Source of the DNA: Acetobacteraceae bacterium AT-5844
GTDB taxonomy: Bacteria > Pseudomonadota > Alphaproteobacteria > Acetobacterales > Acetobacteraceae
DNA length: 64,000 bases
NCBI GenBank assembly: GCA_000245075.1
Contig: JH599972.1
Coordinates: forward strand, 99,240-163,239
Direction: 5' to 3'
How positions within the stretch are numbered: the first letter of the stretch is position 1; every line of letters begins with the position of its first letter. Shown one piece after another: positions 33,521 to 41,882 of the stretch. The notes beneath the pieces are model-generated. The model ran no database searches. It was not told the origin of the DNA and worked only from the letters and a program-made list of their open reading frames with translations. Made by a program: the position numbers and the translations under genes.

Positions 33521-33948
33521 AACGGCAGCCAGAGCCGGCGGTCGAAGGCGAAGGCCCGCTTCGCCACGATCTCCACCCGCGTGGCATCGGGATGCAGGGG
33601 GTTGAGAAGCAGGTTCGGGCTCTCCGGCACCACGGCTGAGGGCACGCTCAGCACGGGGCTGCGGCGTTCCTCCAGCCAGCGGTCGCCAAAGGCGGCGGGA
33701 TCTTCGGGAATGACCTCCAGCGTCTCGACCGCGAGATCCTTCAGGTCGATGGTCAGCAGCGTGTAGTCATCGGGCAGCAGCTCTGGCGGCAGGTCCAGAT
33801 GCACCCGCACTTCCAGCAGCGCCAGCGCGGCGGTGGAGGCGGCATAGAGCAGCGGCCGGCCCGCATGGTTCCACCGGCCGCCATAGAGGCGAGCACCCTC
33901 CCCCGTCAGATCGGCAAAGGGCGCGCGGCAGAGCCGCCAGGCCAGCAT
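33517..33948 (-). CDS. RES-domain toxin
   Basis: 143 residues. Family hallmarks are the Arg in LYGGRWNHAGRPLLYAA, the Glu in LALLEVRVHLD and the Ser in SVPSAVVPESPNLLLNPLHPD, which together name the RES domain. Characterised RES toxins degrade cellular NAD+ and arrest growth. It is encoded 9 bp downstream of the Xre/MbcA/ParS-type antitoxin, in the usual antitoxin-toxin order, and is regulated with it from a promoter bearing a strong inverted repeat. Confidence 0.92.
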   Translation of the reverse strand: MLAWRLCRAPFADLTGEGARLYGGRWNHAGRPLLYAASTAALALLEVRVHLDLPPELLPDDYTLLTIDLKDLAVETLEVIPEDPAAFGDRWLEERRSPVLSVPSAVVPESPNLLLNPLHPDATRVEIVAKRAFAFDRRLWLPF

Positions 33949-33957
33949 CGGCCGTCT

Positions 33958-34389
33958 TCAGGCGGCGATGCCGTGGGCGATGCGGCCGAGCAGGTTCTCC
34001 ACTGCCCGCGCCCCTTCATCGGTATCCAGCCATTGCAGAGGCGCCTCGCCTCCCAGCAGGCCGGTGGGGCGGCGCAGCCAGGCGCCGGCCTTCTCGGGGT
34101 TGCCGAAGGTCTCTTCCGCCACCGCCAGCACACGGGCCACCCGCACGAGCCGGTCGGACTGCTCGGGCGTCAGCGTTCCCAGCTTACGGCGATGGGCGAG
34201 CGTCTTGCGGGGCAGGACGATGTCATCGAGTTCCGCCGCGCTCAGCCGGCCGGAATCCAGCACGAACTGCACGGCCGCCACTGGCAGCCCACGGCGCAGC
34301 AGCCGCACCAGATCCAGCGCGGAGCCGATTTTCCCCCCGAACAGGGAGGGACCGCCGACGATGTCCAGGGCGTGGATGGTCGTGCTCAT
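33958..34389 (-). CDS. Xre/MbcA/ParS-type antitoxin (DUF2384)
   Basis: 143 residues from the ATG at 34389; an upstream in-frame start would read through the operator. The N-terminal DNA-binding region (LVRLLRRGLPVAAVQFVLDSGRLSAAELDDIVLPRKTLAHRR) is followed by the C-terminal toxin-binding domain with VLAVAEETFGNPEKAGAWLRRPTGLLGGEAPLQWLDTDEGARAVENLLGRIAHG. It neutralises the RES toxin and represses its own promoter. An 11-bp perfect inverted repeat lies just upstream of the start. Confidence 0.92.
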   Translation of the reverse strand: MSTTIHALDIVGGPSLFGGKIGSALDLVRLLRRGLPVAAVQFVLDSGRLSAAELDDIVLPRKTLAHRRKLGTLTPEQSDRLVRVARVLAVAEETFGNPEKAGAWLRRPTGLLGGEAPLQWLDTDEGARAVENLLGRIAHGIAA

Positions 34390-34400
34390 CTGCCTTCCTC

Positions 34401-34435
34401 CGGCCATATGCACGATAGATATGGGCATATGGCCG
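34401..34435. promoter_or_regulatory. Inverted-repeat operator of the RES/Xre operon
   Basis: CGGCCATATGC (34401-34411) and its exact reverse complement GCATATGGCCG (34425-34435) are separated by 13 bp, ending 12 bp before the antitoxin ATG. The arms are about one and a half helical turns wide in total, suiting a dimer or tetramer of the Xre antitoxin. Confidence 0.8.
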
Positions 34436-34455
34436 AAAGCTGCAAGGGGAACGCC

Positions 34456-36756
34456 CTAGACGGGCGGTTCCCAGGCCCGGATCGGCGGCAGATTGCCGGT
34501 GAAACGCTCCACCTGCACCGTCGTCAACTGTCCGGTACAGCCCTGGGCGAGGCGGGAGGTCCCGGCGTCGCGCGTCAGCACATTTGGGTTGCCATGGACG
34601 CAGAGGGGCTTGTCCTCCTCGGGGTCCGCAGGATCGTACCAGGCGCCGGTGGCCAGTTGCACCACGCCGGGCATGACCGCCTCGCTCAAGGCCGCGGCCG
34701 CCAAGCAGGCACCCCGGCCGTTGAACAGCCGCACCACATCGCCATCGGCAATGCCGCGCTCCGCGGCGTCCCGCGGATGCATGCGCATCACTTCCCGCCC
34801 CCGCCGCTTGCTGTCGGCGCTGGTGCCGCCGAAATCCAGCTGGCTGTGCAGGCGCGTGGCGGGCTGGTTGGCGACGATCCAGAGCGGCGCGGCGTCGTCC
34901 GGGACATCCAACGGCTGCAGCCAGGTGGGGTGGCCGGGGCAATCGTCATAGCCGAAGGCATCGATGGTGGCGGAGAAGATCTCCACCTTTCCGCTCGGCG
35001 TCGGCAGCGGGTTGGCATCCGGGTCGCGGCGAAAAGCGCCCAGGATGCCGCCCGTATCCTCCTCCACCGGCAGTTCCAGTTCGCCCTGCTGCCAGAAGCT
35101 ATCGAAATCCGGCGCGGGCAATCCGGCCTCGGCCATCGAAGCCTGGGTCTTCTCATAGAGATGCCGCAGCCAGCCCCGGGCGTCCCGGCCCTCGGTGAAT
35201 TCCTCCTCCTTCCCCAGCCGCGCGGCGAGGGCGGAGAAGATGCTGTAATCATCCCGCGCCTGGCCATAGGGCTCGGCGAGCTGGTGCATGGCGACCATCA
35301 GCGGATCGGTCGTGGAGGCGGCGATATCCTCGCGCTCCAGCGTCATGGTGCAAGGCAGGATGATGTCGGCATGCCGCGCCGTGGCCGTCCAGGCCGTCTC
35401 ATGCACCACCAGCGTGTCCACGCGGGAGAATGCCTCGCGCAGCCGGTTGATGTCCTGGTGATGGTGGAACGGGTTGCCGCCCGCCCAATAGACCAGCTTG
35501 ATGTCGGGGTAGGCCAGCGTCTGCCCATTATAGTCGAAGGGCGCGCCAGGGTTCAGCAGCATGTCCGAGATACGGGCGACCGGGATGAAATCCCGCACCG
35601 TGTTGCGCCCCTGCGGCAGTCCGGCCACGGCCACCGCCACCTTCCGCTTGCCATAATGGGCGATGGCGCCGAGCGCGTAATTATATCCCCCGCCCGGCAG
35701 GCCGATCTGCCCGAGCATCGCCGCCAGCACGGCGCCCATCCAGACCGGCTGTTCGCCATGCTCGGCGCGCTGCAGGGAATGCGCCATGGTAATCAGCGTG
35801 CGCTTGCCGGCCGCATCCCGCGCCAGTTGCGCGATCTGGGCGGCGGGCACGCCGCTGATGGCCGAGGCCCAGGCGGCATCCTTCACCACGCCGTCCTTCC
35901 GCCCCAGCAGGTAAGCCTCGAATTCCGGCCAGCCCACGCAGAAGCGGTTCAGGAAATCCTGGTCGTGCAGCCCCTCTGTGGCCAGGGTATGGGCCATGCC
36001 CATCATCAGCGCGGTGTCCGTGCCGGGCGTCAGGGGCATCCATTCCGCCCCCGCCTCCTCCGGCAGGTCGTCCTTCAAAGGCGCGATCAGCACGAAGCGG
36101 CAGCCCCGCCGGTGCGCCACCTCCATCGACCCGCGCTCGATATGCTTGCTAACGCCGCCGCCCGCCACGGCGCTGTTCTTCACGGCCATGCCACCGAAGG
36201 CCAGCACCATCTCGGTATGGGCCACAATCTGTTCCCAGGTCACGCTATGCCGCGTCACCGGCTCGAACGGCCCCAGGATATGCGGGATGATGACGTTCGA
36301 AGCGCCGGCGCTGTAGCTGTTGACCGAGCGGACATAACCGCCCAGCGCGACATTCAGGAACCGGTGCACCTGGCTCTGCGCATGGTGGAAACGCCCGGCG
36401 CTGGACCAGCCATAGGAGCCGCCAAAGATGGAACGCAGCCCGTGCTGGTCCCGCACCCGCGCCAGCTCGCCAGCCAGAAGGTCCAGCGCCTTCTCCCAGG
36501 AGACGGGCACCAGCTCATCCCGCCCCCGCCGCTTGCTGGGGCCCGGGCCGTTCTCCAGCCAGCCCTTCCGCACCATGGGCTGCGCGATGCGCGCGCGGTG
36601 CCGGAGCGCCTTGGGGAAGTTCTGCAGGATGGGGGACGGGTCCGGGTCGCCCGGATGCGGCTCCACCACCAGCGTGTCGCCCTGCCATCCCGCCCGGAAC
36701 ACTCCCCAATGCGAGGAATGCGGCTTCAGCGCCTTGGGATCGGTGGGTGCGTTCAT
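34456..36756 (-). CDS. bisC: Molybdopterin oxidoreductase, BisC/TorZ type (biotin or TMAO/sulfoxide reductase)
   Basis: 766 residues, DMSO reductase family without an Fe-S cluster motif. The N-terminus SSHWGVFRAGWQGDTLVVEPHPGDPDPSPILQN is typical of BisC/TorZ. The Mo-ligand serine is probably Ser119 (GGSYGWSSAGRFHHAQSQ). Cofactor-binding segments include YWAGGNPFHHHQDINRL and VVHETAWTATARHADIILPCTMTLEREDI. There is no twin-arginine signal, so it is cytoplasmic like BisC rather than periplasmic like TorA. Known relatives reduce biotin or methionine sulfoxides or trimethylamine N-oxide. It stands alone, so physiology is uncertain. Its stop is 20 bp from the toxin-antitoxin operator. Confidence 0.9.
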   Translation of the reverse strand: MNAPTDPKALKPHSSHWGVFRAGWQGDTLVVEPHPGDPDPSPILQNFPKALRHRARIAQPMVRKGWLENGPGPSKRRGRDELVPVSWEKALDLLAGELARVRDQHGLRSIFGGSYGWSSAGRFHHAQSQVHRFLNVALGGYVRSVNSYSAGASNVIIPHILGPFEPVTRHSVTWEQIVAHTEMVLAFGGMAVKNSAVAGGGVSKHIERGSMEVAHRRGCRFVLIAPLKDDLPEEAGAEWMPLTPGTDTALMMGMAHTLATEGLHDQDFLNRFCVGWPEFEAYLLGRKDGVVKDAAWASAISGVPAAQIAQLARDAAGKRTLITMAHSLQRAEHGEQPVWMGAVLAAMLGQIGLPGGGYNYALGAIAHYGKRKVAVAVAGLPQGRNTVRDFIPVARISDMLLNPGAPFDYNGQTLAYPDIKLVYWAGGNPFHHHQDINRLREAFSRVDTLVVHETAWTATARHADIILPCTMTLEREDIAASTTDPLMVAMHQLAEPYGQARDDYSIFSALAARLGKEEEFTEGRDARGWLRHLYEKTQASMAEAGLPAPDFDSFWQQGELELPVEEDTGGILGAFRRDPDANPLPTPSGKVEIFSATIDAFGYDDCPGHPTWLQPLDVPDDAAPLWIVANQPATRLHSQLDFGGTSADSKRRGREVMRMHPRDAAERGIADGDVVRLFNGRGACLAAAALSEAVMPGVVQLATGAWYDPADPEEDKPLCVHGNPNVLTRDAGTSRLAQGCTGQLTTVQVERFTGNLPPIRAWEPPV

Positions 36757-36898
36757 CGGCGGGCGGGTCCTCAGGCTGGGAGGCGGACATCCGCCTTCAT
36801 GTCACTGAAACATGCCGATTGAAGCTGGCCACCGGGCGGGGATCAAGAGCGCAGGTCTGAAAGCCGCGGCGAACTGTACCAGTAATTTCACCCGGAAC

Positions 36899-36929
36899 TG
36901 TCCCTTCTTCAGGCCGGCAAAAAGGGACA
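36899..36929. promoter_or_regulatory. Inverted repeat upstream of the Bug-HMG-CoA reductase operon
   Basis: TGTCCCTT (36899-36906) and AAGGGACA (36922-36929) are perfect reverse complements separated by 15 bp, ending 39 bp before the Bug gene ATG. A candidate regulator site; the regulator is unknown. Confidence 0.5.
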
Positions 36930-36968
36930 ATCTGACCCGATAACGTCATAAAAACGGGAAACGTCTCG

Positions 36969-37949
36969 ATGAATCGTCGCACCCTGCTCGCCGCCAGCCT
37001 GGCGGCGCCGGGCCTTCTTGCTGTTCGCCCGGCCTTCGCCCAGGGCGAGGTCAACTGGCCCAGCCGCGCGATCACGCTGGTGGAAGGATACCCACCCGGC
37101 GGCGTTACCGACCTCGCCTCCCGCGCCGTCTCCGAGCCGATGTCACGCGACCTCGGCGTGCCGGTCGTGGTGGAGAACCGCCCCGGTGCCGCCACCTCCG
37201 TCGCCGCCACCTATGGCGCCCGTTCGAAGCCGGATGGCTACACGCTGGTGATGGGCACCACTACCCTCGCCATCAACCAGACGCTGCAGCCCCAGTTGAC
37301 GCCCAAGGACCCCGTGGCGGAGCTGGACCCGATCGGCATGGTGTTCCAGACGCCCTTCATCCTGCATGTCCATCCCTCCGTTCCCGCCACCAACACGGCG
37401 GAGCTGATCGCCTACTGCAAGGCCAATCCGGGCAAGGTGCTGTTCGGCTCGCCGGGCACGGGCTCGGTCAGTCATCTCTGCCTGGAGCTGTTCCGCTCCC
37501 GCACCGGCATCGACATCGTGCATGTGCCGTATCGTGGCGGCGCGCCCGCGGCGCTCGACCTGCGGCAGGGCCGGATCCATGTCGTCTTCCAGGCCATCCA
37601 GGAAGCCGCCACCACCCTGGCCGATGGCGGCACGCGCGGCATCGCCGTCACCGCCAACGCCCCGATCCCCGGCTACCCCAGCCTGCGGCCGGTGGCCGAG
37701 ACGCTGCCCGGCTTCGAGGTGTTTTTCTGGCAGGGCCTCTTCGCGCCAGCCGGAACGCCCGCCGCCATCCTGACCCGTGCCGCCACCGCCCTGCGTTCGG
37801 CGACCGACAACGCCACGCTCCGCAGCCGCATGGGGGAACAGGGCGTGGCCCTCGTGACGGGCGACGCCGCCACGCTGCGCAACACCCTGATCGCCGACAC
37901 CAAAAAATGGGGCGATGTCATCCGCGAAGGCAACATCCGCCTCGAATAA
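36969..37949 (+). CDS. Bug/TctC-family receptor paired with HMG-CoA reductase
   Basis: 326 residues with signal peptide MNRRTLLAASLAAPGLLAVRPAFAQ. The mature start NWPSRAITLVEGYPPGGVTDLASRAVSEPM, then VVENRPGAATSVAA, GSKPDGYTL-type and VPYRGGAPAALDLRQGRIHV stretches, give a confident Bug assignment. It is 46 bp upstream of degradative HMG-CoA reductase, so the bound solute may be mevalonate or 3-hydroxy-3-methylglutarate; this is inference from neighbourhood only. No tctAB is adjacent. Confidence 0.93.
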   Translation: MNRRTLLAASLAAPGLLAVRPAFAQGEVNWPSRAITLVEGYPPGGVTDLASRAVSEPMSRDLGVPVVVENRPGAATSVAATYGARSKPDGYTLVMGTTTLAINQTLQPQLTPKDPVAELDPIGMVFQTPFILHVHPSVPATNTAELIAYCKANPGKVLFGSPGTGSVSHLCLELFRSRTGIDIVHVPYRGGAPAALDLRQGRIHVVFQAIQEAATTLADGGTRGIAVTANAPIPGYPSLRPVAETLPGFEVFFWQGLFAPAGTPAAILTRAATALRSATDNATLRSRMGEQGVALVTGDAATLRNTLIADTKKWGDVIREGNIRLE

Positions 37950-37995
37950 CGGCGCCACCGCTCCGCCATCCAGCCTCTTCCAGCACGGAATACCC

Positions 37996-39273
37996 ATGTC
38001 GATCAGCAATCTCACCTCGCGCATTTCCGGCTTCCACCGCATGAGCACGGAGGAAAGGCTGGAGGCGGTGGCCGCCTTTGCAGGCCTGGATGACGCCACG
38101 CGCACGCAGCTCGCGGCACCGGGCAATATCGACCCGCACCTGGCCGACCACATGATCGAGAATGTGGTCGCCACCCTGTCCATCCCCATCGGCGTCGCCA
38201 CCAATATGCGTGTCGATGGCGAGGACGTGCTGGTGCCGATGGCCACGGAGGAATCCTCCGTCGTCGCCGCGGTCTGCAACTCCGCCCGCCAGTGCTATGA
38301 CGCCGGCGGCTTCATCACCTCCGTCTCCGGCACGCTGATGATCGCGCAGGTGCAGCTGGTCGGCGTGACGGACCCGGAGAATGCCCGGCTCAGCATCCTG
38401 GAGAAGCGCGAGGAGATCAGCGCCATCTGCGATGGTTGCGACCCGATGCTCGTGAAGCTCGGCGGCGGCTTCCGTGACCTGGAAGTCCGGATCGTCAACT
38501 CCCGCGGCGGCGCCATGGTCGTCACGCATCTCATCATCGACACGCGGGACGCGATGGGCGCCAACACCGTCAACACCATGGCGGAGACCCTGGCGCCGAA
38601 GATCGAGGGCTGGACGGGAGGCAAGGTGTTCCTGCGCATCCTCTCCAACCTTGCTGACCGCCGGCTGGCGCGGGCGCGTGCCATCTGGCCCGTGGAGGCC
38701 ATTGGCGGCGAGACCGTGCGGGACGGCATGATTTCCGCCTACCAGTTCGCGGAAGCGGACCCCTATCGCGCCGCAACACACAACAAGGGCATCATGAACG
38801 GCGTCTCGGCCGTCGTGCTGGCGACCGGCAACGACACCCGCGCGGTGGAAGCCGGCGCCCATGCCTATGCCGTCCGCAATGGCCGCTACACCAGCCTCAC
38901 CCACTGGGAGGTGACGGCCAATGGCGATCTGGCGGGCTCTATCGAACTGCCGATGCCCGTCGGCCTGGTCGGCGGTGCGACGAAAATCCACCCGACGGCG
39001 CGGGCCTGCCTGAAGATCCTCGGCGTCAGCACCGCCGCCGGTCTCGCGCGCATCATTGCGGCGGTGGGCCTCGCGCAGAATTTCGGGGCGATGAAGGCCC
39101 TGGCCACTACGGGTATCCAGAAAGGCCATATGGCGCTCCATGCCAACAACGTCGCCATCGCCGCCGGCGCAGTGGGCGACGAGGTGGCGAAGCTCGCTGC
39201 CATCCTCGTGGAACGGCGGCAGGTGCGGCAGGACGTAGCCACCGCCGAGCTGGAGCGCCTGCGCGGCGGTTGA
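37996..39273 (+). CDS. mvaA: Hydroxymethylglutaryl-CoA reductase, degradative (class II)
   Basis: 425 residues from the ATG at 37996. It interconverts HMG-CoA and mevalonate. Catalytic residues fit the Pseudomonas mevalonii enzyme: Glu near 85 (PMATEESSVVAA), Lys264 (THNKGIMNGVSA), Asp280 (LATGNDTRAVEAGAHAYA) and the C-terminal His in GHMALHANN. The central segment VTHLIIDTRDAMGANTVNTMAETLAP is diagnostic. Class II enzymes serve mevalonate breakdown or, in some bacteria, synthesis. Together with an upstream solute receptor this suggests mevalonate uptake and catabolism. HMG-CoA lyase (mvaB) is not in the window. Confidence 0.95.
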   Translation: MSISNLTSRISGFHRMSTEERLEAVAAFAGLDDATRTQLAAPGNIDPHLADHMIENVVATLSIPIGVATNMRVDGEDVLVPMATEESSVVAAVCNSARQCYDAGGFITSVSGTLMIAQVQLVGVTDPENARLSILEKREEISAICDGCDPMLVKLGGGFRDLEVRIVNSRGGAMVVTHLIIDTRDAMGANTVNTMAETLAPKIEGWTGGKVFLRILSNLADRRLARARAIWPVEAIGGETVRDGMISAYQFAEADPYRAATHNKGIMNGVSAVVLATGNDTRAVEAGAHAYAVRNGRYTSLTHWEVTANGDLAGSIELPMPVGLVGGATKIHPTARACLKILGVSTAAGLARIIAAVGLAQNFGAMKALATTGIQKGHMALHANNVAIAAGAVGDEVAKLAAILVERRQVRQDVATAELERLRGG

Positions 39274-39307
39274 GACGGCACTTCCGCCTGTAGAAGTCGG
39301 AATGCTG

Positions 39308-39335
39308 GAGGCAATGCGGAGGCCCGCATCGCCTC
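39308..39335. terminator. Stem-loop between convergent mvaA and mocR
   Basis: GAGGCAATGCGG / CCGCATCGCCTC form a 12-bp stem with one mismatch and a 4-nt loop in the 90-bp gap between the convergent genes. It lacks a strong T-tract, but position and stability suit a shared terminator. Confidence 0.65.
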
Positions 39336-39363
39336 GGCAAACCACGAGAATGCGAGATCAGCT

Positions 39364-40746
39364 CTAGCGCCCTGGCTTCAGCGCATGCGCCAGGAAATCC
39401 AGAAAGCGCGTGTCGCTGGCATGGGCGACATTGATACGCAACGCGGGCTCGCTACCACCCCGTTCCGGGCTGAAGACCGCGCCCGGCGCCAGGAAAATGC
39501 CCTGGGCGGCAGCCTGCCGGCACAGCGCCTCCTCCTCCACCCCGGCGGGGAGGCGCGCCCAAAGGTAGAAGCCGCCATCAGGCGGGCGGGCCAATGCCAG
39601 GCCGAGGGCGGTGAGGTCCTGCACCGCCTGCGTCGCCGCCGCATCCACGCGCCGCGCCAGCCTGCGCAGATGGCGCCGGTAATGGCCTTCCTCGATCAGC
39701 CGCGCCACAAGCCGCTCGGCATATTGCGAGGTGGAGACAACGGTCAGCAGCTTGAGGTCGTTCAGCGCCGCCACAAGCGATGCCGGCCCCGCCACGAAGC
39801 CGACGCGCAGGGAGGCGGACAGCGTCTTGGAGAAGGTGCCGACATACAGCACCCGTCTGAGCCCATCGAGCGCCGACAAGCGCGTGCTGGAAGGCGGCAG
39901 CAGGTCGGCGAAGGGGTCATCCTCCACCAGCTGGACGCCATGCCGCTCCGCCAGTTGAAGGACAGTCAGCGCGACCTGCGGCGACAGGGTACCGCCGGTG
40001 GGGTTATGAGCCAGGGATTGCGTGAAGAAGGCGCGGACCGGGCTGCCCACCAGCTTGGCCTGCAAATCCTCGACATCGGGGCCATCGGCATTGCGGCGGA
40101 CACCGACGATCTCCGCCTTGGCGAGGCGCAATTTGGCGAATAACGGGTAATAGCCAGGATCATCCACCAGCACGCGGTCTCCCGGCGCGACCAGGTGGCG
40201 GATGATCAGATCCAGCGCATGGTTGGCGCCCTGGGTGAGCAGCACCTGCCCCGGCGCGCAGCCCATGGAGCGCTCGGCGAGAGAGACGGCAATCAATTCC
40301 CGCAGCGGCCCGTAGCCCCAGGAGCTGCCATAGCTGTGCGCTTCCCCCTGATACTGTGCGCGGCTGGCCTGTGTCAGGTGCCGGGCCAGTTCCGACCCTT
40401 CCATCCAGGAGGGCGGCGGCCGCCCTTCGCCCGGCCGGACGATGTAATGCTCCTCGGTCTGTTCCCGCAGCAGGGAGACCAGGTTGAGGGCCTCATCCAC
40501 CTCCTGCCGCCGGGATGGCGGGCGCAATGGCTGGGTGGTGACGTAGTATCCCGCGCCCCGCCGGGCTTCCAGATGGCCCGAGACCACCAGACGCTCATAG
40601 GCATCGGCCACGGTGTTCTTGGAAACGCCCTGCTCGCGCGCCGCCGCTCGCACGGAAGCCACGCGCATGCCGGGGCGCAGCCGGCCTTCCTCCACCGCAG
40701 CCGCCAGCCGGCCGGCCATCTGGCCAGCCTTCGACATGCTCCTCAT
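39364..40746 (-). CDS. MocR-type (GntR/aminotransferase) transcriptional regulator
   Basis: 460 residues from the ATG at 40746. The GntR winged helix (about 1-70: RPGMRVASVRAAAREQGVSKNTVADAYERLVVSGHLEARRGAGYYV) is fused to a type I aminotransferase-like domain. The PLP lysine is at about Lys307 (YVGTFSKTLSASLRVGFVAGP), with HNPTGGTLSP and VEDDPFADLL as further PLP-fold motifs. MocR proteins use PLP, often with an amino acid, to control transport or PLP-related genes. It is divergent from the ArsR-type gene and convergent with mvaA. Its target is not evident. Confidence 0.93.
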   Translation of the reverse strand: MRSMSKAGQMAGRLAAAVEEGRLRPGMRVASVRAAAREQGVSKNTVADAYERLVVSGHLEARRGAGYYVTTQPLRPPSRRQEVDEALNLVSLLREQTEEHYIVRPGEGRPPPSWMEGSELARHLTQASRAQYQGEAHSYGSSWGYGPLRELIAVSLAERSMGCAPGQVLLTQGANHALDLIIRHLVAPGDRVLVDDPGYYPLFAKLRLAKAEIVGVRRNADGPDVEDLQAKLVGSPVRAFFTQSLAHNPTGGTLSPQVALTVLQLAERHGVQLVEDDPFADLLPPSSTRLSALDGLRRVLYVGTFSKTLSASLRVGFVAGPASLVAALNDLKLLTVVSTSQYAERLVARLIEEGHYRRHLRRLARRVDAAATQAVQDLTALGLALARPPDGGFYLWARLPAGVEEEALCRQAAAQGIFLAPGAVFSPERGGSEPALRINVAHASDTRFLDFLAHALKPGR

Positions 40747-40833
40747 CGGCGCCGCACCGACTGCTTGCAATCCAGGCGCGACAAAACCCGAATTCCGGGT
40801 ATTCTCCCTACCGCCGTCCACGAAAGCCTGATC

Positions 40834-41772
40834 ATGACCAGTAGCCCTACGCGCGCCTTCCTCACTGTCATTCCTGAGGCAAACCCCGAGGCGGTGCACG
40901 GCCTCGCCTCCGCCATGCGGCTTCAGATCCTCCGCCTTCTGCGCCAAGAGGGCCCGCTGAATGTCAACCAGATCGGCGCCCGGCTTAACCTGCCGCAATC
41001 CACCGTCGCCGCCAATGTCGCAGTACTCGAACAGTCCGGACTGATCGAGACGGAGATGGTCAAGGCCACGAAGGGACAGCAGAAAGTCTGCCATGTCCGC
41101 TTCGACGACATCGTTATCCGCCTGGACGGGCCGCAACTGGAGCGGCGGCAGGATCTGGTCGAGGTGGCGATGCCCCTCGGTCTCTATACCTCCTGCGACG
41201 TCAGCGCACCCTGCGGCCTCTGCTCCAACCGCGGCGTGATCGGCCTGCTGGACGTGCCTGATTTCTTCCTCGATCCCGCCCGTGTGGAAGCCATGCTGCT
41301 CTGGTTCTCACGCGGTTTCGTGGAATACAAATTCCCCAACAACGCCAAGCTGTTGAACGCCTCCGTCACCAGCCTGGAGTTCAGCCTGGAAATGTCCTCC
41401 GAAGTTCCCGGCACCAGCCTGAACTGGCCCTCCGATATCACACTCTGGGTCAACGGCACCAAGATCGGAACCTGGACCTCCCCTGCCGATTACGGCGACA
41501 AGCGTGGCGCGCTGACACCGCGGTGGTGGAAGCTGGAAGGCTCCCAATACGGGAAGCTCACAAGCTGGGTCGTCACCCCGCATGGGACCTTTCTGGATGG
41601 CGTGCGCCTTTCCGACATCACGCTGACGGATTTGAAATTACCGGAACATCATTCGATCCGTCTCCGTGTCGGCATCGAGGACACGGCCCGGCATCCGGGC
41701 GGGCTCAACATCTTCGGGCGGCAGTTCGGTAACCATGAACAGGATATCGTCATGCGGCTCCGGCTGGCCTAG
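40834..41772 (+). CDS. ArsR-type transcriptional regulator with large C-terminal domain
   Basis: 312 residues, three times the size of a simple ArsR. The winged helix lies at about 20-95 (LASAMRLQILRLLRQEGPLNVNQIGARLNLPQSTVAANVAVLEQSGLIETE). The C-terminal ~190 residues include a cysteine cluster TSCDVSAPCGLCSN (Cys121, Cys127, Cys130) and a beta-rich region (SLEFSLEMSSEVPGTSLNWPSDITLWVNG). This architecture is seen next to arabinofuranosidase genes in other bacteria. It precedes the ABC/arabinofuranosidase operon by 110 bp, and a CCGTCAA/TTGACGG repeat lies between. The ligand is unknown; it may sense an arabinoside. Confidence 0.85.
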   Translation: MTSSPTRAFLTVIPEANPEAVHGLASAMRLQILRLLRQEGPLNVNQIGARLNLPQSTVAANVAVLEQSGLIETEMVKATKGQQKVCHVRFDDIVIRLDGPQLERRQDLVEVAMPLGLYTSCDVSAPCGLCSNRGVIGLLDVPDFFLDPARVEAMLLWFSRGFVEYKFPNNAKLLNASVTSLEFSLEMSSEVPGTSLNWPSDITLWVNGTKIGTWTSPADYGDKRGALTPRWWKLEGSQYGKLTSWVVTPHGTFLDGVRLSDITLTDLKLPEHHSIRLRVGIEDTARHPGGLNIFGRQFGNHEQDIVMRLRLA

Positions 41773-41795
41773 TGTACCCGATAATCCGTTTCGTA

Positions 41796-41814
41796 CCGTC
41801 AAATTGGTTGACGG
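41796..41814. promoter_or_regulatory. Inverted repeat before the ABC operon
   Basis: CCGTCAA-ATTGG-TTGACGG, perfect 7-bp arms with a 5-bp spacer, is located 24 bp after the regulator stop and 68 bp before the receptor ATG. It is a candidate operator for the ArsR-type regulator. Confidence 0.6.
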
Positions 41815-41882
41815 CAAGCGCCGCCCTCTTTTAGCGTCCTTCCAAAATCTCCGCCGGCACAGGCGGAATGGGAGGAATGGTC

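Noticed and set aside
33799..36822. Open frame of about 1000 codons on the + strand opposite the molybdoenzyme and toxin-antitoxin genes
   Set aside because: It is a shadow of high-GC coding sequence on the other strand. It shows no domain and the minus-strand genes have clear family motifs and ribosome sites.
40786..40800. ACCCG-AATTC-CGGGT repeat upstream of the ArsR-type gene as an operator
   Set aside because: The arms are only 5 bp and unlike the better repeat before the ABC operon, so chance is a sufficient explanation.
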